NCBI GenBank assembly: GCA_947502885.1
Contig: CANNBP010000001.1
Location: forward strand, 186,001 to 250,000
Direction of reading: 5' to 3'
DNA length: 64,000 nucleotides
DNA from: an uncultured Aquimarina sp.
Lineage (GTDB): Bacteria > Bacteroidota > Bacteroidia > Flavobacteriales > Flavobacteriaceae
The notes under the pieces were generated by a model, which ran no database searches, had not been told where the DNA came from, and was given only the letters and a program-made list of their open reading frames with translations. Made by a program: the position numbers and the translations under genes. Position 1 is the stretch's first letter. Each line of letters begins with the position of its first letter. Positions 30,977-40,043 of the stretch are shown here, piece after piece.

Positions 30977-33223
30977 ATGGGAAGATTTTATTATGCTTTA
31001 ATGTTACTTTTTTTTATAGCTTCAATATCGTATGCTAATGAAGGGAATAAAAAGAAATATATTCATGATGTTACCATATATTGGGATGCCTCACTTTCTC
31101 AAAAGACGAAAAATCTTCAAAAAGAGTTAGAGTTTCTAGATGTGTATTTTAAAGGGTACCCAAATTCCAAAGTAAAATTAGTAGTTTTTAATACAAGGGT
31201 TGTTTTGGCCAAGGATTTTGAAGTTAAAGATTCTAATTGGAAAACTTTAAAAGAAAAGTTGGAGAAGGTTGTTTATGATGGGGGGGCAGACTTTAGTTTG
31301 ATTAAAACTAAGTTAGATACTCATAAAATTTTATTCTTTACTGATGGAGAGGGTAGTTATGGTAATATAGATACTTATTTGTATAGTCCATCTCTTATTA
31401 CTATTAGTAGTAAGAGAAAAATCAACAAAAGGTTTTTACATCGAACAGCACTTTATAATCAAGGTTTTTTTGTTAATTTATTAGAATCTAATTTGATGAC
31501 GTCTATCAAAGCTATAAAGACAGAAAAAACTCAAGCTAAACTAAAGTTTGAAGATGAAGTAGGCAATAAAAAAAGTTATATCAAAGTATATGTTAGTGGG
31601 CAAGATGGTTTTCTTGTAGATAACATAGAAACTTCTATAAATCATAAAAATAGAGTAACCTTGAAAGCATCTATAGATGGTAGTTTTAAAATAAAAGCAA
31701 AGCCTGGAGACAAGGTAATGTTTAGTTATTTGGGTAAAGAAACAAAGACAATTTTAATTCGTGATTATAAAGCATTAAATGTGGTACTTTCTGATGATAT
31801 AAATCAATTAGAGGCTATTACGCTTAAAAATAAATCAAAAGCAAAAAAACAAAAAGTTAAAATAGGAGGGCTTGTAAAAGATAAAAGGAGATTAGGGTAT
31901 GCTGTAACAAGTTTGGATGCAACTGAATTAAAACCAGAAAGAGCGGTTAGTTTGGTTCAATTGCTTCGAGGTAGAATACCGGGATATACCATACCTGAAA
32001 ATGATTTGAGTAAATCGTTTATGAGAGGAGGAGCCAGTTCATTAGTAATGAGAAATCAAGCACCTGCCTTTGTTGTAGATGGTATACTAATTGAAATAAA
32101 TAATACAGCTAAAGCAGCTGCATTAAATAATATGATTGATTTAAATAATATACATAACATAACAGTCCTTAAAGGATTAGCAGCTAGTAATAGGTATGGT
32201 AATTTTGGGGCTAATGGGGTTATAATAATAACTACTAAAAGTGGTTTAACCACTTTTGATTCTAAAAAGAAAGAGTCAAAAAAAAATGTAGAAGTAAAGT
32301 ATACTATTTTTGATAAACCGTTAGAAATTGAAAAGGAAGGAGAGTCTAAATATATAAAAGCGTTGAAAGTTTTTAAAGATACTGATTTGGCATATAATCA
32401 TTATCTAAGCCAAAGAAAGTATCATGAAGAAAACCCAGAGTATTTTATTAATTCTTCTAGTTATTTTTTTGAAAATAATGAAGAAGAAAAAGGAGTTCAG
32501 GTTTTGTCTAACTTAACAGAGCTATTTCCTGATGATGTAGTGGTACTAAAAACCATGACTTATCAACTTGATAAGTATGGATTATATCTTAAATCAAAAA
32601 AAGTACATGAAAAGATATTGAAATTAATGCCAAATATGTCGCAGAATTACTTGGATTTGGCAAATAACTATGTATTAAATAAAGAATATCAAAATGCTAT
32701 TAATGTTTTTAAAAAAATTGCTAAAAATGAATATGAAGCAGTTACTTCTTGGAATGGAATACAAGATCAAGTAACTAATGATTTTAAGAACTTAATGTTT
32801 TACCGTAATCCATCTTGGAATACTAGAAATATTGATGTTAAATACTTTAAAAAAATCGAATACGATGTTAGATTGGTTATTGAATGTGCGAACTTTCAAA
32901 CTGAGTATGAACTAGAGTATATTAGTCCAGAAAGAAAAGGTTACACTATATCACATACAAAAGAGAAGGCAAAAGAAGTTTTGAATAATGAATTAAGAGA
33001 AGGGTATAATTCTTATGAATTTACTCAAAAGAACATGGAAAAAGGTACTTGGTATTTAAATATTCATTCAAAAAATGAAATAAATAAGAAGAAACCACAA
33101 TCTAGATTTATTAAAGTAAAAGTATATACCAATTATGGTAGATCAAATGAGAAATTACAAACATATATCCTAGACCTTAATAAGATTAAACAGAGTAGAT
33201 TGTTTACTTCGTTTTCAATATAA
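30977..33223 (+). CDS. VWA-like / CarboxypepD_reg / TonB-plug / TPR-like protein without barrel
   Basis: The 748-residue exported protein (signal MGRFYYALMLLFFIASISYA) is a chain of domains. About 28-150 is a VWA-like domain with a MIDAS-type DASLS at 37-41 and FFTDGEGS. About 200-275 is CarboxypepD_reg-like (GSFKIKAKPGDKVMFSYLG). About 290-430 is a SusC/RagA-type plug (LVQLLRGRIPG, AFVVDGILIE, VIIITTKSG). From about 450 to 650 there are helical TPR-like repeats (ELFPDDVVVLKTMTYQLDKYG broken by spacing). No TonB-receptor barrel follows. It is the second protein in the window to join VWA and plug domains, in the opposite order from that at 7416. Confidence 0.8.
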   Translation: MGRFYYALMLLFFIASISYANEGNKKKYIHDVTIYWDASLSQKTKNLQKELEFLDVYFKGYPNSKVKLVVFNTRVVLAKDFEVKDSNWKTLKEKLEKVVYDGGADFSLIKTKLDTHKILFFTDGEGSYGNIDTYLYSPSLITISSKRKINKRFLHRTALYNQGFFVNLLESNLMTSIKAIKTEKTQAKLKFEDEVGNKKSYIKVYVSGQDGFLVDNIETSINHKNRVTLKASIDGSFKIKAKPGDKVMFSYLGKETKTILIRDYKALNVVLSDDINQLEAITLKNKSKAKKQKVKIGGLVKDKRRLGYAVTSLDATELKPERAVSLVQLLRGRIPGYTIPENDLSKSFMRGGASSLVMRNQAPAFVVDGILIEINNTAKAAALNNMIDLNNIHNITVLKGLAASNRYGNFGANGVIIITTKSGLTTFDSKKKESKKNVEVKYTIFDKPLEIEKEGESKYIKALKVFKDTDLAYNHYLSQRKYHEENPEYFINSSSYFFENNEEEKGVQVLSNLTELFPDDVVVLKTMTYQLDKYGLYLKSKKVHEKILKLMPNMSQNYLDLANNYVLNKEYQNAINVFKKIAKNEYEAVTSWNGIQDQVTNDFKNLMFYRNPSWNTRNIDVKYFKKIEYDVRLVIECANFQTEYELEYISPERKGYTISHTKEKAKEVLNNELREGYNSYEFTQKNMEKGTWYLNIHSKNEINKKKPQSRFIKVKVYTNYGRSNEKLQTYILDLNKIKQSRLFTSFSI

Positions 33224-33277
33224 ATGAGTAAGCATTCTTTATATAAGAAATAATAATATGTTTAATTTGATTATTAG

Positions 33278-33718
33278 ATGATGAATACTATACTAACCAG
33301 AAAAGCAAGTAGTAATGAGATCAATTGGGTAAATTCAAAATATACTGAAGTATCATTTGTAAAATCCAATTTTGAAAATGAATTTATAGTTATTGCAGAA
33401 GTAAATAACCAAAAGGCTGGATTAGGTCGATTAGTAATAATTGATGATAGAAATATTGAATTAGGAGGCATCTATGTTTTTAAGGAATATAGAAAAATGG
33501 GGGTAGCAGATTCAATTGTTAGTTTTTTATGTACTAATAACCCGTTTAAAGACCGTGTAGTTTGGTGTTTACCATTTGAAAATTTAAAAGAATTTTATTC
33601 AAATTTTGGGTTTAATGAATCAGCAAATATAAAGATACCAAACCAAGTAGCTAGTAAATATAAATGGTGCAATACAACCTATGATAAAAAAGTTTTATCA
33701 CTTTCTAAAATCGATTAA
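33278..33718 (+). CDS. GNAT-family acetyltransferase, short
   Basis: The 146-residue protein has the GNAT core: QKAGLGRLVIIDDRNIELGG leading to the acetyl-CoA loop VFKEYRKMGVADSIVSFL (about 73-90) with the R/Q-x-x-G-x pattern as YRKMGVA, and FYSNFGFNES (about 107-116) as motif B. The substrate is unknown. Two ATG codons are adjacent at 33278 and 33281. It is 54 bases behind the VWA/plug gene. Confidence 0.8.
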   Translation: MMNTILTRKASSNEINWVNSKYTEVSFVKSNFENEFIVIAEVNNQKAGLGRLVIIDDRNIELGGIYVFKEYRKMGVADSIVSFLCTNNPFKDRVVWCLPFENLKEFYSNFGFNESANIKIPNQVASKYKWCNTTYDKKVLSLSKID

Positions 33719-33762
33719 ATAATATTGAGTTTAGAAGTAAATAATGTTATTCGAATCCTTGT

Positions 33763-35358
33763 TTAGACAATTAGATCCTCGTTTATAGGTATAGATTCAG
33801 AAAGTTTCGTTGTGTCCATAAAAGGACTTGAAAACACGTCTTGCATTTCGTTAGAAAGAAGAGTGCTCCTAATTTTTTTCCATTTTTTAACTTTATCACC
33901 ATACATGTGTTCTATCAAACCAGGAAATCCCCAATTTGCATTTTTTCCCCAATGAATAGTAAAAGGAATATTGTGATGTTGTAAAGTTTCAATCATTTTT
34001 GTGCAATACTCCTTTAATGTAATGATACTTTCCTGATCACTCCATTGTATGCCATCAATTTCAATCATACAAGTAAACGGAAATTTTGAAAAAGCCATTG
34101 TAGCTTCTGATTTCTTTACAAAGCGTAAGGCAAATATCCCAGGCACAGGATGTTCTCTTGTTAGTTTTGTTAATACCTCTAAGGCTTTGGATGAATGTGT
34201 ATGATCCACTCCAAAAGAACAAGCAAAGGCTTTACCTTGATAGCCAGCATCCCAGAAAATTTCTGATAATTTTCCTACTGTAGTTTTTTCTTCTTTTGGC
34301 AGTATAGAGGTTTTTAGGAGGTTAATAAGTTGTGGAATCGCTTTTGGTAGTTTTTCTGCAATCTTTACGAACAGATAAATAAGATCCAGGTAAACAAATT
34401 CTTTCTGAAAGGGTATTGGGTTTCCAAAATCTGCTTTATAATTTTCATAGTATTTTATTTTGTAAATAAACTCTACCGCGTATTGTTTCTCATCGGTATT
34501 ATAAGGGTTCATAAATATTTTATAATGAAAAGGGCGTAAACCTTTGAAATCTGCTTGAGGTATTTTTGGATCGTAGTCACTAAAATCAAGATTATCTGCT
34601 AATTTAAGAGCTTCGGTTTTATCTATTTTTTTTACATAACGATGAAGTAAATATAAATTCTCTACTTCTAGAACAACACCATGTATAAATCCCATAGATC
34701 CTAAACCGACCAAAGCTGCATTAAAAATATCATCATCTCGAATGATTCTAGTTTTAAAATTTTGTACATAAGAATCCTTTAGAGCGGGTTTAGATTTTCG
34801 TTCAATATAAATATTGTCTTCAGGATTAGGGCCTGTAATAAGATTAAAACCAACTACATAATCTTGTACCGAGCCAACATCTAAAGTAGAACCATGTACT
34901 CCTGTAGAGATACACCCAGCAATGGTTTGACCATTACTAGCTCCGGATGTTTTTAATGATTTTCCTCGTCGTTCTAAAAAACTAGAAATTTCTTTTATTT
35001 GATTGCCACACTGAAACCAAAATAGGTTACTATGATCATAATTCGAATTATCATGAATTTCACCTTCAAAGATTGGAAATTTTAGGTTCATAAAACTATT
35101 AAAGTGCATTCGATCTTTACAATGTGCAATATTCGACATAGACCATTTAGATCCTATAGCACGAAACCTCTCATGATGATCTGCCGCCTGCTTAATAAGT
35201 TTTTGGATCTCTAAAGCGGCATCATTGTATTTTTCAAAATCAGAAAGACCAGAAAAACTTTTTTCTAGTTTTGTTGTAAGAAAAAGCTTTAGTGGAAATG
35301 GACCATTTTTGTGTAAGGTATCCCAACGAGTGCGTTCATCTATTCTTGTAGTAGCCAT
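33763..35358 (-). CDS. FAD-linked oxidase (VAO/PCMH family, aldonolactone oxidase-like)
   Basis: The 531-residue protein has a PCMH-type FAD domain: FRAIGSKWSMSNIAHC (about 64-79), SLKTSGASNGQTIAGCISTG (about 134-153) and VHGSTLDVGSVQDYVVG, the stretch that holds FAD in this superfamily. The C-terminal part (MIEIDGIQWSD, FTIHWGKNANWGFP) resembles the sugar-lactone oxidase group such as L-gulono- or D-arabinono-lactone oxidase. These enzymes oxidise a sugar or polyol and pass electrons to oxygen or another acceptor. No signal peptide is seen. The gene lies one base downstream of a small lipoprotein gene in the same operon. Confidence 0.82.
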   Translation of the reverse strand: MATTRIDERTRWDTLHKNGPFPLKLFLTTKLEKSFSGLSDFEKYNDAALEIQKLIKQAADHHERFRAIGSKWSMSNIAHCKDRMHFNSFMNLKFPIFEGEIHDNSNYDHSNLFWFQCGNQIKEISSFLERRGKSLKTSGASNGQTIAGCISTGVHGSTLDVGSVQDYVVGFNLITGPNPEDNIYIERKSKPALKDSYVQNFKTRIIRDDDIFNAALVGLGSMGFIHGVVLEVENLYLLHRYVKKIDKTEALKLADNLDFSDYDPKIPQADFKGLRPFHYKIFMNPYNTDEKQYAVEFIYKIKYYENYKADFGNPIPFQKEFVYLDLIYLFVKIAEKLPKAIPQLINLLKTSILPKEEKTTVGKLSEIFWDAGYQGKAFACSFGVDHTHSSKALEVLTKLTREHPVPGIFALRFVKKSEATMAFSKFPFTCMIEIDGIQWSDQESIITLKEYCTKMIETLQHHNIPFTIHWGKNANWGFPGLIEHMYGDKVKKWKKIRSTLLSNEMQDVFSSPFMDTTKLSESIPINEDLIV

Positions 35359-35359
35359 A

Positions 35360-35698
35360 TTACATACTATTTTCTTTTATACAGACATATTTTATTTTTA
35401 CTTTTTTCTTTCTTCCAAAGGTGATCATGTTTAATAAGACGCCTCCTAGTGTACTTCGATATTCAACAGTATGAAGAGCACCTGATGCGCAATTAGATAT
35501 ATTGAAATAATGTTCTCCGGTGGTTAGTTTTCTTGTAACGATAGTATCTAAAGTATATACATTGTAACCGGCATATGCATCTTCTCTTTCGGTGTCTGCA
35601 GGTTCCCACTGTCCGTTTTCTACTTGAAATCTAACAGAGTAGCATGAGGTCATTACTAATGCCATACCAAAACATATTATAATTCGAAATAAATACAT
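35360..35698 (-). CDS. Small lipoprotein, Bor/Iss-like in pattern
   Basis: The 112-residue protein begins MYLFRIIICFGMALVMTSC, a lipoprotein signal with the lipid Cys at residue 19. The mature part has YSVRFQVENGQ, then CASGALHTVEYRSTLGGVLL and FGRKKKVKIKYVC. The order of a central Cys, a GxLxxxITFG segment and a final xYVC recalls phage lambda Bor and Iss lipoproteins, but the match is only by pattern. It is the first gene of a two-gene operon with the FAD-linked oxidase. Confidence 0.6.
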   Translation of the reverse strand: MYLFRIIICFGMALVMTSCYSVRFQVENGQWEPADTEREDAYAGYNVYTLDTIVTRKLTTGEHYFNISNCASGALHTVEYRSTLGGVLLNMITFGRKKKVKIKYVCIKENSM

Positions 35699-35766
35699 AG
35701 TGAAGCCTTTAGAAAATTATAACTCAAAAATAGATGTTTTATAAGAGGATATTAATAGGTAATTCT

Positions 35767-35803
35767 CCCATTTTTTATGGGGTGTTTTCCCTTTTTTATG
35801 AAG
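35767..35803 (+). promoter_or_regulatory. Direct repeat, candidate LytTR-binding site
   Basis: CCCATTTTTTATG (35767-35779) is repeated as CCCTTTTTTATG (35789-35800), with 21 bp between the ATG ends and 22 bp between the CCC ends. LytTR regulators typically bind two direct repeats about 21-22 bp apart. It lies 153 bases upstream of the TonB receptor start, and a LytS/LytTR pair follows that gene. Confidence 0.4.
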
Positions 35804-35955
35804 TATTGTCTTCTAAGTTTAATTTAATATTGGTGCATTTATAAGTATAAATGTCGTTGACAGAGTATCTGGGGCCATTAACAGATAAAATTATATAGAG
35901 GAGATGTTTGCTAATACATTTACGCTAACGGAAAACAACTCATAAATAATAGAAG

Positions 35956-38256
35956 ATGATAAAATTAGTAACATTTGTAATTGCATTTATTCTGTCCATT
36001 ATAACAGCCTATTCACAGTCCATAAAAGGAACTGTTTTTGATAAGGAAACCAATGAAAGTATACCTTATGCAACAATAATTTTGAAGGATGCCAAAAATC
36101 AATTTTTAGAAGGGGTTACTACCAATGATAATGGAGATTATGTGTTAAATTATAATGAAGGGGAATATAAAATTGAAGTAAGTTTTATAGGATACAGAAC
36201 ACACTCTTCATTAATAAAAATTGATAAAGAGTCTTTGTTAAATATAAACCTTGATAGAGAAACAACAACTCTAGATGAAGTTGTTGTAACCGCCGAAGAA
36301 ACTACAGTAAAGCAATTGATAGATAAGAAAGTAATACATGTAGGTAAAGATTTGTTATCTAGTGGAGGGGATGCTACAACAGTTTTAAATCAGCTATCAG
36401 AGGTGCAAGCTGATGAAAATGGTAATATTAGTCTAAAAGGAAACTCGAATGTAAATGTTCTTATAAACGGAAAACCATCTCCTTTAAGTACCTCAGAAGT
36501 GTTACAACAGATTTCTGCAGATGATATCAATAAAATTGAGATAATAACTTCTCCATCAGCAAAATATCAAGCCAATGGATTAACAGGTATTGTAAATATT
36601 ATTACCAAAAAAAAGGTGAAAAAAGGAATTTCAATTAATAGTACAACTAATATTAATTCCCTAGAAGGACATGGTATACAAAGTAACCTCACATATGGGC
36701 GTTCTAAAACGAATTATAAGTTTGGAGTTTCTTATGCTAATAATATCTATAAAAATGAAAATACTCAAAAGCGTACAGGAAGTCAGCCTTATGATCAAGT
36801 AAATGATTTTGAGTTTAATGGCAAGGTATATAAAATAAATAGTGGTATAGATTGGTTTCCTAATGATAGTAATGAGTTTTCTATTGGGGTAGATTATACA
36901 GATAATGGGCATTCGTTAGATAATGTTTCTATAATCAATCAAAATGAAACAGAAACAAATCAAAGTACATATGCAACCCATTCGCATAGAACATTTAATA
37001 CCAACGGAAACTACAGATATAAGTTTAAGAATGAAGAAGATTTTTTAGAACTTGATATTCAATTATCAAACAATACTAATGTATTAAAAAGTGATTTTAG
37101 GCCAAATTTGGGAGTTTTAGATAATGCAACAGATAATGATGTGTTTATCGTGAATACGGCTATAGATTATTCTGGTACCATAAATGAAAAGTTAAAAATA
37201 GAAGTAGGAACTTTATTAAATCGACAAAAACTTGATAATTCTAGAAAGTTTATAGAAGAAAACGGAGAGATAGGATCTAAAGAACAGTTTGAGAATATAC
37301 AGTCTACCTATGCATTATATTCTTTGATAAAATATAATTTGGATAAGTTAAAAGTTCAATTAGGGGTTAGGGGAGAATTGTTTAATAGAAAAGCAAACCT
37401 CTTAACAAATAATTTAAATATTGAAAATGAGTATGCTAATTTATTTCCATCGGTACATTTTGGCTATGATTTATCAGACAATCAAACACTTTCTTTAGGA
37501 TATAATAGAAGAACATCAAGACCCACATTAAGTCAGGTTAACCCTATAGCATTTCAAAGTAGAGAGTTTTCTATTTTTCAAGGTAATCCCGAGTTAGAAC
37601 CAGAATTTTCAAGCAATTTTGAGTTTTCGTATCAATATAAAATTAGTAAGTTTAGTATATCTCCATCTATTTCATACCGCTTAACAGAAGATGTGATAAC
37701 AAGAAATAATGTGTTAGGAGATAATGGTGTAAATCAATACATTTCTATAAATAGTGGAGCAACAGATGCTTATGGTATAGAATTGTCTACTAATGTTAAA
37801 CCTTATAAGTGGTTGAATAGTAATTTAAGCTTTAATTGGAATTATGAAGAATTTAGGGATGGTCAAAATAATTTTACAAGAAACTATTCCAGAAATGCAT
37901 ACATTACTTTTAGAAACCAATTTGTAATTTCGAAAAATACAAGAGTTGTTTTATCAATGAGATATAATGCAGAAAGAACTTCTTATTTTGGTATTAATGA
38001 GGATTCTGGTCAAATTGATATCGGAATAAGACAAAAAGTTCTAAAAGATAAAGGGAGTATAAATTTCAGGATTGCAGATATTTTTGATACTCAACAATAT
38101 CAAGGAATAAATACAGGGATTGGTTTTGTACAAACGTATAGATATAAACCCGTAACCAGAGTAGCTCATTTGTCTTTTTCATATCGTATTGATGGAGGAA
38201 AAGTCAAACAACGAAATAAAAAATCAAGAGAATATAAGAGTGGTGTTATTGACTAA
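35956..38256 (+). CDS. TonB-dependent outer-membrane receptor
   Basis: The 766-residue protein has a signal peptide (MIKLVTFVIAFILSIITAYSQ), a CarboxypepD_reg-like domain at about 22-105 (GTVFDKETNESIPYATIILK), a plug at about 115-220 (VNVLINGKPSPL, then LTGIVNIITKK) and an outer-membrane beta-barrel of the Bacteroidota type to the C-terminus. The end, HLSFSYRIDGGKVKQR followed by a basic tail, lacks a final aromatic residue at the very end. It takes up an unknown ligand using TonB energy. No SusD partner is present. A LytS/LytTR gene pair starts 66 bases downstream and may be co-transcribed. Confidence 0.88.
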   Translation: MIKLVTFVIAFILSIITAYSQSIKGTVFDKETNESIPYATIILKDAKNQFLEGVTTNDNGDYVLNYNEGEYKIEVSFIGYRTHSSLIKIDKESLLNINLDRETTTLDEVVVTAEETTVKQLIDKKVIHVGKDLLSSGGDATTVLNQLSEVQADENGNISLKGNSNVNVLINGKPSPLSTSEVLQQISADDINKIEIITSPSAKYQANGLTGIVNIITKKKVKKGISINSTTNINSLEGHGIQSNLTYGRSKTNYKFGVSYANNIYKNENTQKRTGSQPYDQVNDFEFNGKVYKINSGIDWFPNDSNEFSIGVDYTDNGHSLDNVSIINQNETETNQSTYATHSHRTFNTNGNYRYKFKNEEDFLELDIQLSNNTNVLKSDFRPNLGVLDNATDNDVFIVNTAIDYSGTINEKLKIEVGTLLNRQKLDNSRKFIEENGEIGSKEQFENIQSTYALYSLIKYNLDKLKVQLGVRGELFNRKANLLTNNLNIENEYANLFPSVHFGYDLSDNQTLSLGYNRRTSRPTLSQVNPIAFQSREFSIFQGNPELEPEFSSNFEFSYQYKISKFSISPSISYRLTEDVITRNNVLGDNGVNQYISINSGATDAYGIELSTNVKPYKWLNSNLSFNWNYEEFRDGQNNFTRNYSRNAYITFRNQFVISKNTRVVLSMRYNAERTSYFGINEDSGQIDIGIRQKVLKDKGSINFRIADIFDTQQYQGINTGIGFVQTYRYKPVTRVAHLSFSYRIDGGKVKQRNKKSREYKSGVID

Positions 38257-38322
38257 TATTTGTTATCACATGCCATGGAGAAATTAAATTAAATACATTT
38301 AAGCAGGAAAAGTAGTGATCCC

Positions 38323-39327
38323 ATGAAAAAAGTACTTACAAAAAAGCATTTAGAGATTGGTTTGCACCTGTTGTTTTGGGTAGTATATTTTATATATCCA
38401 ATAATTAAGTTTGGAGATCATGATAGTTATGATTTAAATCTTAATCAAGCGTTTAGAAATACAATTTTTATAGGTGTATCTGTTTATATTGTTTACTTTG
38501 TTGCTAGCAAGCGTTTAATAAGCACTAAATATCTTAGTATCCTTGCTCTATTGTTTATGGGTATTATTTATCTCAACTGTTACTTAAATGTTCAGGGTTG
38601 TCAATGTAACTTTAGAGTTTGTATCATCAACAAAACTGTAGAATATTTCTTAGTAAATGCCTTTTTTATGGCTTTGTTGGCTATGAAGCGCAATATTATA
38701 AGTAAACAAATACTTGAAAGAACAGAAAAAGAAAAAGTACAAGCAGAGCTTAAAAGCTTGAAAGCACAAATGAACCCTCATTTTTTGTTTAATACTTTAA
38801 ATATGTTGTATTCTAATGCAATGCAGAAAGATGAAGTTTTGGCTGATAAAATTTTAAAACTATCTGATAGCTTGCATTACTTGCTACATGAAGGAGATAA
38901 AGAACGGGTAACTTTATCTCAAGAAATAGAATTTATTTGTGGATTTATAGATTTACAAAAAGCTCGTCTTGGTGAAAAAATTGATGTTCAATTTAGTGAC
39001 CAAATAGATAACAGCAAACAAAATATACCTCCGTTGTTATTAATACCTTTTATAGAAAACGCTTTTAAGTATTCTAGTATGGTTGAAGGAAAAAATATTC
39101 CTTTAATTATTCGAATTAATCTAGTAGGTAATAGTTTTAATTTATATGTAGAGAATAAGTTTAATCAGAGTTATGTTACGAATCAATCTATAACTTGGAA
39201 AGAAAGTGGTATTGGAATTGAAAATGTACGTCGTAGACTGGCCTTATTGTTTCCTTCTAAGCACAAACTATCGATAGATTCAAACCATAATGTATTTAAA
39301 GTAACCTTAGAGATTGATTTAGAATGA
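38323..39327 (+). CDS. LytS/YehU-type sensor histidine kinase
   Basis: The 334-residue protein has about four transmembrane segments in residues 12-122 and a His_kinase (PF06580-type) domain. The phospho-acceptor is His153 in LKAQMNPHFLFNTLN. The ATP-binding part has IPPLLLIPFIENAFKYS (N box) and SGIGIENVRRRLALLFP (G box). A short Cys cluster, CQCNFRVC at 93-100, lies in the sensor loop and could sense redox or metal. It overlaps the LytTR regulator gene by four bases (ATGA), so the two form a coupled pair. Confidence 0.92.
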   Translation: MKKVLTKKHLEIGLHLLFWVVYFIYPIIKFGDHDSYDLNLNQAFRNTIFIGVSVYIVYFVASKRLISTKYLSILALLFMGIIYLNCYLNVQGCQCNFRVCIINKTVEYFLVNAFFMALLAMKRNIISKQILERTEKEKVQAELKSLKAQMNPHFLFNTLNMLYSNAMQKDEVLADKILKLSDSLHYLLHEGDKERVTLSQEIEFICGFIDLQKARLGEKIDVQFSDQIDNSKQNIPPLLLIPFIENAFKYSSMVEGKNIPLIIRINLVGNSFNLYVENKFNQSYVTNQSITWKESGIGIENVRRRLALLFPSKHKLSIDSNHNVFKVTLEIDLE

Positions 39328-40004
39328 AATGTATAGTTATAGAAGACGAGTTACCAGCACAAGAATTAGTGCAAAAATATATAGAACAAACTTCTGATAT
39401 ACAATGTTTAGGAGTTTTTGAATCAATTTCAGAACTACACTTAGAGGTTTTAGAAGAAGTAGATTTTATTCTGTTAGATATACAATTACCTGGGACTAAT
39501 GGTATAGAGTTTTTAAAAAACTTGGAAATAAAACCTAAAATTATTGTTACTACGGCATATAGAGATTATGCTATAGAAGCATTTGAAGAGGCTGCAGTAG
39601 ATTATTTACTCAAACCATTTTCTTATCAACGATTTTTAAAGGCTATTATGCGGGTACAGAATAGTCTTTCTAATAGAAAAGAAAAAGATAACACAAAGGA
39701 ATTATTTGTTTATGCTGATAAGACATTCTTTAAAATAGTTAAAGATGATATCTTGTATATAAAGTCCGAGGTAGATTATGTTCATATTTTTTATTCTGAT
39801 AAAAAATTGCTCGTACAAGACAGTATGAATAACTGGGAACAAAAACTTGAAGAGGAAAATTTTGTACGAGTACATCGATCTTACCTCATTAATTTTAGTA
39901 AGATTGATAAGGTGCAGGGGAATACACTTTATATAAATAATACAGCAATACCGATTGGTAAAACATATAAAAAAGCTTTATTACAATTTATCAAAGATAT
40001 GTAA
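39324..40004 (+). CDS. LytTR-family response regulator
   Basis: The 226-residue protein has a receiver domain with the acidic pair in IVIEDELPAQE and phospho-acceptor Asp52 in ILLDIQLPG, then a LytTR DNA-binding domain (about 125-226) with YIKSEVDYVHIFY and FVRVHRSYLINFSKID. It is coupled to the kinase just upstream by an ATGA overlap. The likely target is the receptor operon at 35956, given the repeat at 35767-35803. Confidence 0.93.
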   Translation: MKCIVIEDELPAQELVQKYIEQTSDIQCLGVFESISELHLEVLEEVDFILLDIQLPGTNGIEFLKNLEIKPKIIVTTAYRDYAIEAFEEAAVDYLLKPFSYQRFLKAIMRVQNSLSNRKEKDNTKELFVYADKTFFKIVKDDILYIKSEVDYVHIFYSDKKLLVQDSMNNWEQKLEEENFVRVHRSYLINFSKIDKVQGNTLYINNTAIPIGKTYKKALLQFIKDM

Positions 40005-40043
40005 CAAAGCTTTTTATTTATAATAAGAAATTAAGCTATAAAT

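Noticed and set aside
35767..35781. CCCAT-N5-ATGGG as an inverted-repeat operator
   Set aside because: The arms are only five bases; the longer direct repeat with 21-22 bp period explains the same bases better.
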